64,000 nucleotides of DNA from an uncultured Bacteroidota bacterium (GTDB lineage Bacteria; Bacteroidota; Bacteroidia; Flavobacteriales; Flavobacteriaceae): positions 1 to 64,000 of the forward strand of contig CACOGA010000004.1 in the NCBI GenBank assembly GCA_902626585.1. Reading direction: 5' to 3'. How positions within the stretch are numbered: position 1 is the stretch's first letter; every line of letters starts with the position of its first letter. Shown piece by piece: positions 25,707 through 33,610 of the stretch. The translations under genes and the position numbers were made by a program. The notes below the pieces were generated by a model. The model was not told the DNA's origin. It ran no database searches and saw only the letters and a program-made list of their open reading frames with translations.

Positions 25707-26921
25707 ATGCGAATAAACTTAGTTAAAACATACAACTATTTAGCAGCTCTTATTTGTATAGCGATTCCATTTATGACATATGCCAAAGCTTTTGTTAACA
25801 TATGTATGATATGTCTGTTTTTAATCTTTGTAATATCATTTAATAAACAAAAAGTTTATGAAATTGTCAGGCAGAAATACATCATAGCTTTTGCTGTTTT
25901 TCTTTTTTTCGTAGTCTCTTACTCCTTGCTAAACGGTTCTTTTTTTGTAGACTTTTCAGAGACTCGCAAACTGGCTCAAATAATTTTCTTGACTATTTTG
26001 TTCTCACTTGTAGAGGATAAGCGGTTTTTAATATATGGGTTTATTTTAGGGGTTTTTATAAGCACTCTAATTACAGATTTCAATATTATAAACTACTATA
26101 TAAATTCATTTGACTTTTTAATTTCCAAGTCATCAGTTGAGGAATTATTTATTACTCAAAGATTATACCTGGGTATACTTGTTGTTATTTCAATTGTCTT
26201 ATTATCGTTTTTATTTAACACCTTTAATACTAAAGAACAAAGAATTTTATACGCCATCCTCATTTTATACTTTGTTTTTACACTCTTTTTAATTTCATCC
26301 AGAAGTGCACTGCTAATTGCTTTTCTTCTTTTCATAACTGCAATTATATATAAATCAAAATCAATTTACACTCCAATCATAATGGCTGCTTCTTTGGCAA
26401 TTTTCTCAATAATAATCATAACAAATAAAAATCTGTCAAATAGGTTTCTATATTCTGAAGATTCGGTCAGGAAATCCTTTGTGGAAAAAATAAAAACTCA
26501 TGAGCCCAGGTATGATATATGGAAGTTTTCTTTTGAAATATTCAATGAGCAAAATATAGCTTTATTGGGTATAGGAACATATAGAACACAAGAATTATTA
26601 GTAGCAAAGTATAGGTTAATGCCCATTGAGAAAAGAAGAAACTGGTTTATCGAAAGAAATTTTAACACCCACAATCAGTATGTTGATATTGTTTTATCCT
26701 TTGGATTCATTGGGCTGATTTTGTTCGTGATATTTCTCAAAGAAATCATTATGTTAAGCTTTAAGAATATATATTCTTTAAGCCTAATTTTAAGTTTAAT
26801 ACTTTTTTTAACCATTGAAAATTTATTTCACAGGCAGCTTGGTTCATTTATTTTTGCATTAATTCTAATCTTGGCGACACACATAACTAATTTAAAAGAT
26901 GAAAAAGATATTAGTAGTTGA
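25707..26921 (+). CDS. Second O-antigen polymerase/ligase-like membrane protein
   Basis: A 404-residue polytopic protein with about ten helices. It again shows the SSRSALLIAFLLF helix start, a periplasmic loop with EPRYDIWKFSFEIF and LLGIGTYRTQELL, then NTHNQYVDIVLSFG. The His in NTHNQ followed by a helix is typical of the O-antigen ligase/Wzy family. It clearly differs from the protein at 23542. One of the two could be the polymerase and the other a ligase. It overlaps the downstream GT4 gene by 23 bases, which suggests coupling. Confidence 0.83.
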   Translation: MRINLVKTYNYLAALICIAIPFMTYAKAFVNICMICLFLIFVISFNKQKVYEIVRQKYIIAFAVFLFFVVSYSLLNGSFFVDFSETRKLAQIIFLTILFSLVEDKRFLIYGFILGVFISTLITDFNIINYYINSFDFLISKSSVEELFITQRLYLGILVVISIVLLSFLFNTFNTKEQRILYAILILYFVFTLFLISSRSALLIAFLLFITAIIYKSKSIYTPIIMAASLAIFSIIIITNKNLSNRFLYSEDSVRKSFVEKIKTHEPRYDIWKFSFEIFNEQNIALLGIGTYRTQELLVAKYRLMPIEKRRNWFIERNFNTHNQYVDIVLSFGFIGLILFVIFLKEIIMLSFKNIYSLSLILSLILFLTIENLFHRQLGSFIFALILILATHITNLKDEKDISS

Positions 26922-27990
26922 TTGGCTTGAAAAATATGGAGGTGCTGAAAGGGTTTTAACAGCCTTAAATAGGCAATTTGATTTTGAAAAATGTTATACG
27001 CTTATTAACATAATGTCTAATAATGATCTAACAAAAGTTTTTCTAAACAAAAATGTTCAAATTATTGAGTCTAACCTAAAATTTTTAAAGTCTAATTTTA
27101 GATACCTATTTTTTTTATTCCCTTATTTCATTTCAAAATTTGAAAATGATAAAGAAAATAAGTTGATTATATCTTCTTCATTTTCAGTTGCTAAAGGTTT
27201 TAAAAAGAAAACAGGTCAACTACATATTTGTTATTATCAGGCAAGAAACCAAAGGTATATTTGGGATAATGAAAAAATTTATTTTTTCAATTGGCAAAGG
27301 TTAATTTTGGCTCCCATTTTAAACATACTGCGCCGCATAGATATTAAACATTCAAAAAGACCAGACTATATAATTGCCAATTCTCATTTTGTAAAAAATT
27401 GGATAAAAAAAACATATAATCTTGACTCCACAGTTATATATCCACCAGTCGACACATCATTATTTAAGCTCGAAAAAAACAAGAAGGACTATTTTATAAC
27501 TACAGCAAGATTAGAGCCCTATAAAAGAGTTGATTTATTGGTTAAGGCTTTTAATCAGTCAAAAGACACCTTATATATTGTCGGTGATGGATCAATGAAG
27601 AGTAGATTAGAAAGTACATCTGATTCAAACATCAAGTTTTTTGATTTTCTCGAACCGGATGAGGTAAAGCAATTAGTTAGTAAGGCAAAAGCATTTGTTC
27701 ACGCGGGTATTGAAGATTTTGGAATAGCCCCTGTAGAGGCTCAATCAACAGGAACCCCGGTTATAGCCTATAACAAGGGTGGTCTTTCTGAAACAGTAGT
27801 TGAAGGAAAAACGGGGGTATTTTTTAATTCTCAGTCAGTTGAGGCAATTTTAGAAGCATTAACACGTTTTAAAAAAATTGAATTTGATTATGAGTTTATA
27901 AGTATGCATGCTGCTCAATTCTCAGAGAAAAATTTTGCAACGAATATTCGGAACTATATCGATTCAAAAATAAAAGAAAAAGTTTCCTAA
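26899..27990 (+). CDS. Family 4 glycosyltransferase
   Basis: A 363-residue GT-B-fold retaining glycosyltransferase. The N-terminus DWLEKYGGAERVL carries the Gly-rich acceptor-side loop. The C-terminal donor domain starts at ITTARLEPYKRVD. The signature EDFGIAPVEAQSTGTPVIAY contains the conserved E-x7-E. The sugar is unknown. Its stop codon overlaps the next gene's ATG by one base (TAATG). Confidence 0.93.
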   Translation: MKKILVVDWLEKYGGAERVLTALNRQFDFEKCYTLINIMSNNDLTKVFLNKNVQIIESNLKFLKSNFRYLFFLFPYFISKFENDKENKLIISSSFSVAKGFKKKTGQLHICYYQARNQRYIWDNEKIYFFNWQRLILAPILNILRRIDIKHSKRPDYIIANSHFVKNWIKKTYNLDSTVIYPPVDTSLFKLEKNKKDYFITTARLEPYKRVDLLVKAFNQSKDTLYIVGDGSMKSRLESTSDSNIKFFDFLEPDEVKQLVSKAKAFVHAGIEDFGIAPVEAQSTGTPVIAYNKGGLSETVVEGKTGVFFNSQSVEAILEALTRFKKIEFDYEFISMHAAQFSEKNFATNIRNYIDSKIKEKVS

Positions 27991-29348
27991 TGGTAAAAAA
28001 GTATGCGGGTAGATATTCAAAATATCTAAGACCAATTTCAATAATGTTTGATTTGTTGGTGGTTACTTCTTTTGTCTATTTGTTTTTGGATAAAAGTCTG
28101 CTTAAGGTCACCCCAATGCTTGTTTTTTCTTTTTCATGGATAATTTCAGCGTTTATAACAAAATTTTATGAAGTATACAGATTTACCAAATTAATCAAAA
28201 TCATTTCATATATTTTTTATCAGCTGTTATTATTCTCAATTTTGGTTTTTGCTTTTTTTGGAGTTGTGCAAAACCCTAGCCCCGGACTATCTCAGACCTT
28301 GGTGTTTTTGTTGTATACATTTATTATAATTTCTCTCTTTAAGTTTACGCTATTTTATGCTTTACAAAGCTATAGATTAGGGTTTGGCGGAAACTTTAGA
28401 AAGACTATAATAATAGGAAATGATGAGTCTGTAGCAGAATTGAAAGAGTTTTTTATTAATCAGAAGGAATTAGGTTATGAAAATAGAATGACATTTAAAT
28501 TTAATAAGCCGTCAGATTTAAATCTGCAAGAGTGTTTTGATTTTATTATTTCTAGAAATATCGACGAAGTTTACTGCTCAGCAAGTGAATTAGATGAAAG
28601 TCAAATTAGCAGTTTAATTACATTTTGTGAAAATAATTTTAAAATTTTAAAATTTATTTCAAAAAGGGGTGGCTTATTGTCAAAAAAATTAAAAACTGAC
28701 ACATACGGTCTTTCAACAGTTCAATCATTAAGAGAAATGCCACTCTCTAACGACCTTAATACAATTTTAAAACGAACCTTTGATGTTATTTTCTCACTAT
28801 TCGTAATTGTTTTTTTACTGTCTTGGATTACTCCGATTATAGCTTTAATAATAAAAATTGAGAGCCGAGGCCCAGTGTTCTTTAAACAAACCAGAAATGG
28901 AATAAAGTTTAGAGAGTTTATTTGTTATAAATTTAGATCAATGATTGAAAACAACGACGCAGATATTCAGCAAGCAACAAAAAATGACAAGAGAGTAACC
29001 AAAATTGGAAAAATTTTAAGAAAAACAAGTCTTGACGAGCTTCCGCAGTTTTTTAATGTACTAATTGGTAATATGTCTGTTGTTGGGCCAAGGCCTCACA
29101 TGATTAAAGAAAATGAGAGATATTCAAAGTCGGTTGATAAGTTTATGGTTCGCCATTTTGTAAAACCTGGTATTACAGGATTGGCTCAGGTAAAAGGATT
29201 TAGAGGAGAAGTTGAAACAGATGAAGATATAATAAACAGGGTAAAATATGACATCTATTATTTAGAAAACTGGTCTTTAATCTTGGATTTAAATATTGTA
29301 TTTTTGACAACAATTAATTTTTTAACCGGCCAAAAGAAGGCATATTAA
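27990..29348 (+). CDS. Undecaprenyl-phosphate sugar-1-phosphate transferase (WbaP/WcaJ-type)
   Basis: Initiating enzyme of the polysaccharide pathway, which puts a sugar-1-phosphate on undecaprenyl phosphate at the inner membrane. The 452 residues comprise four N-terminal membrane helices, a central Rossmann-like region (IIGNDESVAELKEFF) and the C-terminal bacterial sugar-transferase domain. That domain has a membrane re-entrant segment after KRTFDVIFSL, then KFRSM, TSLDELPQFFNVLIG and VVGPRP. The exact sugar (glucose, galactose or other) cannot be read. It closes the co-directional polysaccharide operon, and purD follows after 13 bases. Confidence 0.93.
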   Translation: MVKKYAGRYSKYLRPISIMFDLLVVTSFVYLFLDKSLLKVTPMLVFSFSWIISAFITKFYEVYRFTKLIKIISYIFYQLLLFSILVFAFFGVVQNPSPGLSQTLVFLLYTFIIISLFKFTLFYALQSYRLGFGGNFRKTIIIGNDESVAELKEFFINQKELGYENRMTFKFNKPSDLNLQECFDFIISRNIDEVYCSASELDESQISSLITFCENNFKILKFISKRGGLLSKKLKTDTYGLSTVQSLREMPLSNDLNTILKRTFDVIFSLFVIVFLLSWITPIIALIIKIESRGPVFFKQTRNGIKFREFICYKFRSMIENNDADIQQATKNDKRVTKIGKILRKTSLDELPQFFNVLIGNMSVVGPRPHMIKENERYSKSVDKFMVRHFVKPGITGLAQVKGFRGEVETDEDIINRVKYDIYYLENWSLILDLNIVFLTTINFLTGQKKAY

Positions 29349-29361
29349 ATTTTAAGACTTA

Positions 29362-30633
29362 ATGAATGTATTAATACTGGGCTCGGGAGGTAGGGAGCAT
29401 GCCTTTGCTTACAAGATCAAACAAAGTTCATTGTGTAAAAATTTATATGTAGCACCTGGGAATTCTGGAACAGGTGAAATAGCATCCAATTTAGAAATCA
29501 ACGTTAATCAATTCGAACAAATAGTAGAGGCTATTAAAAATTTAAATATTTCATTAGTGGTAGTTGGTCCTGAAGTTCCTTTAGTAAATGGCTTAACAGA
29601 TTTTATAAAAGGCTCTAGCGATTTGAAGGATATAATCGTAATTGGCCCAAACAAGCATGCTGCTCAGCTTGAGGGAAGTAAAGATTTTGCCAAGGATTTT
29701 TTAAATAGACATAATATTCCGACAGCTTCACACAAGACCTTTACCAATGAAAATATTAAAGATGCTTTCTCATATATTGATGAAATGAAATCCCCGTATG
29801 TTTTAAAGGCTGATGGGTTAGCAGCAGGCAAAGGGGTATTAATAATTAAAGATCCTAATGAAGCTAAAAAAGAGCTTGAAGAAATGCTGATAAATTCGAA
29901 ATTTGGAGATGCGAGTAAAAGTGTTGTTATTGAAGAATTCTTAGATGGCATCGAAGTAAGCTGCTTTGTTATTACTGACGGTAAAAATTACAAGTTGTTA
30001 CCAAGTGCCAAGGATTATAAAAGGATAGGTGAAGGTGATACAGGCCTAAACACTGGGGGTATGGGTGCTGTTTCACCTCCAACTTTTTTGACAAAAGAGT
30101 TTATGGAAAAAGTTGAAAATCAGGTTATTAAGCCTACCGTTGAGGGGCTAAAAAAAGATAATATAAATTATCAAGGGTTTATATTTTTTGGGCTCATCAA
30201 GGTAAATGAAGAACCTTATGTTATCGAATATAATGTAAGAATGGGTGATCCTGAATCAGAGGTGGTATTACCAAGAATAAAATCTGATATTATGGAGATG
30301 TTTTTTTCAGTAGGTAAAGGAACTTTAAAAGACCACAAAATTATAATTGACAATAATAAGGCGGCAACTGTTTTTTTAGTTTCTGGCGGATACCCTGAGA
30401 AATATGAGAAAAATAAGGAAATTTTTGGCCTAGATTTAGTTCAAGACTCGATGGTTTTTCATGCTGGAGCCAAGTATGAAGATGGTAAACTCAAAACAAA
30501 CGGAGGAAGAGTTGTCGCTGTTACTTCAAAAGCTAATACAATCGAAGAGGCATTAGAAATGTCTTATGATTCAATCAAAAAAATCAGCTTTGAAAAAATG
30601 AATTATCGAAAAGACATAGGATTTGACTTATAA
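29362..30633 (+). CDS. purD: Phosphoribosylamine-glycine ligase (GAR synthetase)
   Basis: Second step of purine synthesis, joining glycine to phosphoribosylamine with ATP. The 423 residues carry the GARS N-terminal GSGGREHAFAYK, the ATP-grasp signature GLAAGKGVLI near residue 152 and the DTGLNTGGMGAVSPP block, plus EYNVRMGDPESEVVLP near residue 291. All are typical. It follows the sugar transferase by 13 bases without a visible promoter, so it may be transcribed with the glycan operon. Its 3' end overlaps the converging DUF6341 gene by six bases. Confidence 0.96.
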   Translation: MNVLILGSGGREHAFAYKIKQSSLCKNLYVAPGNSGTGEIASNLEINVNQFEQIVEAIKNLNISLVVVGPEVPLVNGLTDFIKGSSDLKDIIVIGPNKHAAQLEGSKDFAKDFLNRHNIPTASHKTFTNENIKDAFSYIDEMKSPYVLKADGLAAGKGVLIIKDPNEAKKELEEMLINSKFGDASKSVVIEEFLDGIEVSCFVITDGKNYKLLPSAKDYKRIGEGDTGLNTGGMGAVSPPTFLTKEFMEKVENQVIKPTVEGLKKDNINYQGFIFFGLIKVNEEPYVIEYNVRMGDPESEVVLPRIKSDIMEMFFSVGKGTLKDHKIIIDNNKAATVFLVSGGYPEKYEKNKEIFGLDLVQDSMVFHAGAKYEDGKLKTNGGRVVAVTSKANTIEEALEMSYDSIKKISFEKMNYRKDIGFDL

Positions 30634-30855
30634 ATAGTCGTGAGCAGTAATGCTTGTGTCTTCTTCGTTATTGTCATCAAATTTTTTTAACTGAACCATC
30701 CAATAGCAAAAAGCGATAGTTCCAATCGCGGTAAATATCCATGCCATAATATTTGCTAGCCACCAGTTATAGTCGCCAACTTCTCTAAGCACGTCAAAGG
30801 GGATAAAAAAATAATTAACAAAAAGATTTTCAATTCCGTAAAATATCTCTTTCAT
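30628..30855 (-). CDS. Small membrane protein, DUF6341 family
   Basis: A 75-residue protein with one clear membrane helix in the middle (NIMAWIFTAIGTIAFCYWMVQL) and the conserved DYNWWLAN just before it. The tail ends in an acidic stretch and TAHDYL. The pattern matches a flavobacterial family I recall as DUF6341, of unknown function. A longer reading from 30888 would include the -7 box at 30878-30885, so the start is the ATG at 30855. It is divergent from the DUF6427 gene. Confidence 0.75.
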   Translation of the reverse strand: MKEIFYGIENLFVNYFFIPFDVLREVGDYNWWLANIMAWIFTAIGTIAFCYWMVQLKKFDDNNEEDTSITAHDYL

Positions 30856-30877
30856 TTCACATAATATATTTACTTTG

Positions 30878-30885
30878 CAAATATA
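30878..30885 (-). promoter_or_regulatory. -7 promoter element of DUF6341 gene
   Basis: On the minus strand TATATTTG fits TAnnTTTG and ends 22 bases before the ATG at 30855. It decides the start, because it lies inside the alternative longer reading. Confidence 0.55.
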
Positions 30886-30896
30886 CAAATCTTTAA

Positions 30897-31790
30897 ATGA
30901 TAATAAGGTTTTTCAAATTCACAAAATTAGCTCAGGTAATAGTTGCAATGATTGTGTCATTCGTAATTATGCTAGCTTTAAAAAACCAATATTTTTTAAT
31001 TACTGATTTAAGTTCTCAGCTAGGCATATATTTAATATTTTTTTTATCGCTCTTTATTATTTCAAAAAACACAATTTTAAAAACCAATCAATACCTAACT
31101 ATTGGGCTAATACTATTTTCAGGAGTATATTTTAAAATGCCATTTGATTTAAAATTAACAGCGTCATACTTTTTTTTGTTGCTTTCCATTAGAAGAATTT
31201 ACAGTCTAAAATCAAAAAAAAATATAAACAAGAAGTTATTCGACATCGGATTTTGGTTTTCTATTTCAACATTTTTACACGAAATAAATATTCTGTTTCT
31301 TATTACCATTTTGTCAGGATCTTATATGTTTTACAAATTAAACTTTGCAGGCTTTTTTAAAATATTAATTGGTTACATCGGAGCATCTTTAATCATTTTT
31401 GTATTTCTAAACCCTATAGTTGATTTTGAATTTTCCGTCAATTCCTTGGTCAAATTTTTAGATTTGATTTGGATTAAACTTGAACCAATTAAAATTTTAT
31501 CTGAGTTAAATCTTATACACTCGTCTTTTGCTATAATATGCTCATTAATATTTGCTTTTTATGCCTTAAATTATTTTGGAAGTAATCTTTCCGAAAGAAT
31601 AAAAAGTTTATTTCTTTTGGTCTTTTTTATCAACTCTATCCTTTTGGTATTCTTAATAAAAGAGTATTCTATTTTCTTATTTTTTCCATTTCTGGTAACT
31701 TTGATAAAAATAATTTCAGAATTTAGAGATGATTTGTTTTTTGAAATAACACTTTTAACTATTATTTTAATTAACTCTTATCCCTTCTAA
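30897..31790 (+). CDS. Polytopic membrane protein, DUF6427 family
   Basis: A 297-residue inner-membrane protein with about nine hydrophobic helices and few charged loops. The opening IIRFFKFTKLAQ, the block LKLTASYFFLLLSIRRIYSLKSKK and FDIGFWFSISTFLHE agree with my memory of DUF6427, found next to DUF6341 in Flavobacteriia. The function is unknown. The fixed association of the two genes here suggests a joint membrane role, which is only an inference. Confidence 0.72.
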   Translation: MIIRFFKFTKLAQVIVAMIVSFVIMLALKNQYFLITDLSSQLGIYLIFFLSLFIISKNTILKTNQYLTIGLILFSGVYFKMPFDLKLTASYFFLLLSIRRIYSLKSKKNINKKLFDIGFWFSISTFLHEINILFLITILSGSYMFYKLNFAGFFKILIGYIGASLIIFVFLNPIVDFEFSVNSLVKFLDLIWIKLEPIKILSELNLIHSSFAIICSLIFAFYALNYFGSNLSERIKSLFLLVFFINSILLVFLIKEYSIFLFFPFLVTLIKIISEFRDDLFFEITLLTIILINSYPF

Positions 31791-31810
31791 TACTAATAAA
31801 ACCAACCTAT

Positions 31811-32197
31811 ATGAAAGTGGAAGTCTCCAACGGCGAGCTATTAGATAAACTAACAATTTTAGAACTAAAATTGTCTAATATAACAGATAAACAAAAATTG
31901 ATTAATGTTAACAAGGAACACAGCGAATTAAACCCCCTTGCTCTTCGGCTATTTGAAGAGTACGGTAATGATTTAAAAAGGCTTTATTTAGAATTAACAG
32001 CAATTAATACTGAGCTATGGAAAATAGAAGATGATATCAGAGAGTGTGAAAGAAATAAAGATTTTGGAGATCAATTTATAAGTTTAGCCAGGTCAGTATA
32101 TTTTACAAACGACAAAAGAAGCGATGTTAAGAAAGCTATTAACTTACTTACAGACTCAGGATTTATTGAAGAAAAGTCCTATGAAGATTACAAATAA
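31811..32197 (+). CDS. DUF6165 family protein
   Basis: A 128-residue soluble, mainly helical protein starting MKVEVSNGELLDKLTILELKL. This matches a family I recall as DUF6165, often coded beside LPS glycosyltransferases, with unknown function. The gene is 10 bases upstream of the GT9 gene, in line with a link to LPS or capsule assembly. No catalytic motif is seen. The start ATG is unambiguous. Confidence 0.68.
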   Translation: MKVEVSNGELLDKLTILELKLSNITDKQKLINVNKEHSELNPLALRLFEEYGNDLKRLYLELTAINTELWKIEDDIRECERNKDFGDQFISLARSVYFTNDKRSDVKKAINLLTDSGFIEEKSYEDYK

Positions 32198-32207
32198 TTG
32201 ATTTAGT

Positions 32208-33209
32208 TTGAGCAAACACATATTAATAATTAGATTATCAGCTTTTGGAGATGTTGCAATGACAGTTCCCGTTATTAGTGTATTAAGAACTCAAAACCCT
32301 GAAATAAAAATTACAATTTTAACAAAAAAGTTTTTTTCAGCATTATACAATCAAATTCCAGATATTAATTTTCTTTTTTTTAACCCTAAGCATAAAAGTG
32401 TTCTGGGATTATTTCAGCTTTCTAGAGAGATTTGTAAAATAAAACCTGATCAAATTATTGATTTGCATGATGTTCTAAGAACAAAAACTTTAAGACTCTT
32501 TTTGTCATTTAGATTCAAAAATATTTTTGTGATAAATAAAGGTAGAAGAGAAAAAGAATCTCTGATTAATGGGTTAAATTTTAGTAGACTAAAATCAATG
32601 CATCAAAGATATGCTGATATTTTTTCTTACCTAGAAATTGATATTAATTTAGACTCTTTTACCCCTTACAGAAAGATTAAAATCGATGAAAAAAATCATG
32701 AATTTAATTTAAACAATAAGCTAGTTGGAATTGCACCTTTTGCCCGTCACTCATGTAAAGAATATTCAATAACCAATATTCTAAAGCTAATTGATTTAAT
32801 TGACCCTAGTTATCAAATACTTATTTTTGGCGCTCCGATTGAGGAAGATAAGATGAAAAATATTGTCGCTAAAAAAAGAAACGTTTTCATAATTTCTTCA
32901 AATTATTCACTAGATGAACAGATGGCTATCATTTCAAATCTTGACATTATGATTTCAATGGATTCTGCAAATGGTCATGTTGCTGCTTTATTTGGTCTAA
33001 ATGTAATTACTATTTGGGGCGCAACCCATCCTTATTCTGGCTATGGTCCAATTAATCAGCCAGATGAAAACTCCATAATTCCTGATTTAAATTTATTTCC
33101 AAAGATTCCAGTAACAATTTACGGATCAAATTGCCCAGAGGACTATGTAAATGCAATAAACAGCATAAGTCCAAAAAAAATATTAGAGAGAATTAGCGTA
33201 TTGATCTAA
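32208..33209 (+). CDS. Family 9 glycosyltransferase (heptosyltransferase-like)
   Basis: A 333-residue GT-B enzyme. The N-terminal HILIIRLSAFGDVAMTVPV is the classical acceptor-side block of ADP-heptose:LPS heptosyltransferases. The C-terminal SMDSANGHVAALFGLNVITIWGATHP is the donor-side block. It probably adds a sugar to the LPS core. The start is a TTG at 32208; the conserved N-terminal strand begins at once, and no ATG or GTG fits. It ends with CTAA shared with the converging ferredoxin gene (4-base overlap). Confidence 0.9.
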   Translation: MSKHILIIRLSAFGDVAMTVPVISVLRTQNPEIKITILTKKFFSALYNQIPDINFLFFNPKHKSVLGLFQLSREICKIKPDQIIDLHDVLRTKTLRLFLSFRFKNIFVINKGRREKESLINGLNFSRLKSMHQRYADIFSYLEIDINLDSFTPYRKIKIDEKNHEFNLNNKLVGIAPFARHSCKEYSITNILKLIDLIDPSYQILIFGAPIEEDKMKNIVAKKRNVFIISSNYSLDEQMAIISNLDIMISMDSANGHVAALFGLNVITIWGATHPYSGYGPINQPDENSIIPDLNLFPKIPVTIYGSNCPEDYVNAINSISPKKILERISVLI

Positions 33210-33490
33210 ATATCATCTGAATCAAAGTATATTTCTTCTGATGTTGGGTAGGCCTGACAAGTGAGAATTAAGCCTTCATCAATTTCACTATCAGTGAGAA
33301 TGTAATTCTGCTCTAATTCTACAGTACCAGATTTTAGTCTACCGATGCAAGAGGCGCAGGCACCACCTCTGCACGAATATGGGGCATCAATATCATTCTC
33401 GATTGCTGTGTCAAGGAGTGTTTTGTTTTTGTCACCCTCTACAGTAGTTTCAACACCGTCAACCTTAAAAGTTATTTTAACTGACCCCAT
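33206..33490 (-). CDS. 2Fe-2S ferredoxin
   Basis: A 94-residue plant-type [2Fe-2S] ferredoxin for electron transfer. The four cluster ligands are visible: CRGGACASC (three cysteines in C-x4-C-x2-C spacing, near residues 40-48) and LTCQAYP (fourth, near residue 77). No fused reductase is present, and the redox partner is not nearby. The sequence is like the C-terminal ferredoxin domain of PaaK/KshB-type reductases, but stand-alone. The N-terminal strand VKITFKVDGVETTVEG is normal. Confidence 0.93.
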   Translation of the reverse strand: MGSVKITFKVDGVETTVEGDKNKTLLDTAIENDIDAPYSCRGGACASCIGRLKSGTVELEQNYILTDSEIDEGLILTCQAYPTSEEIYFDSDDI

Positions 33491-33544
33491 AACTATAATT
33501 ATATGCGAATTTATATATTTTAGATTTCATAATGAAAAGATGAG

Positions 33545-33552
33545 TATTTTTG
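33545..33552 (+). promoter_or_regulatory. -7 promoter element candidate for sprE operon
   Basis: TATTTTTG fits TAnnTTTG and lies 58 bases upstream of the TTG start at 33611, so the transcript would have a leader of about 54 bases. Confidence 0.4.
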
Positions 33553-33610
33553 TCATACACACAATATCCTCATTTATATTAAGTTTTAATCTAACAACTG
33601 AGCTAAAAAA

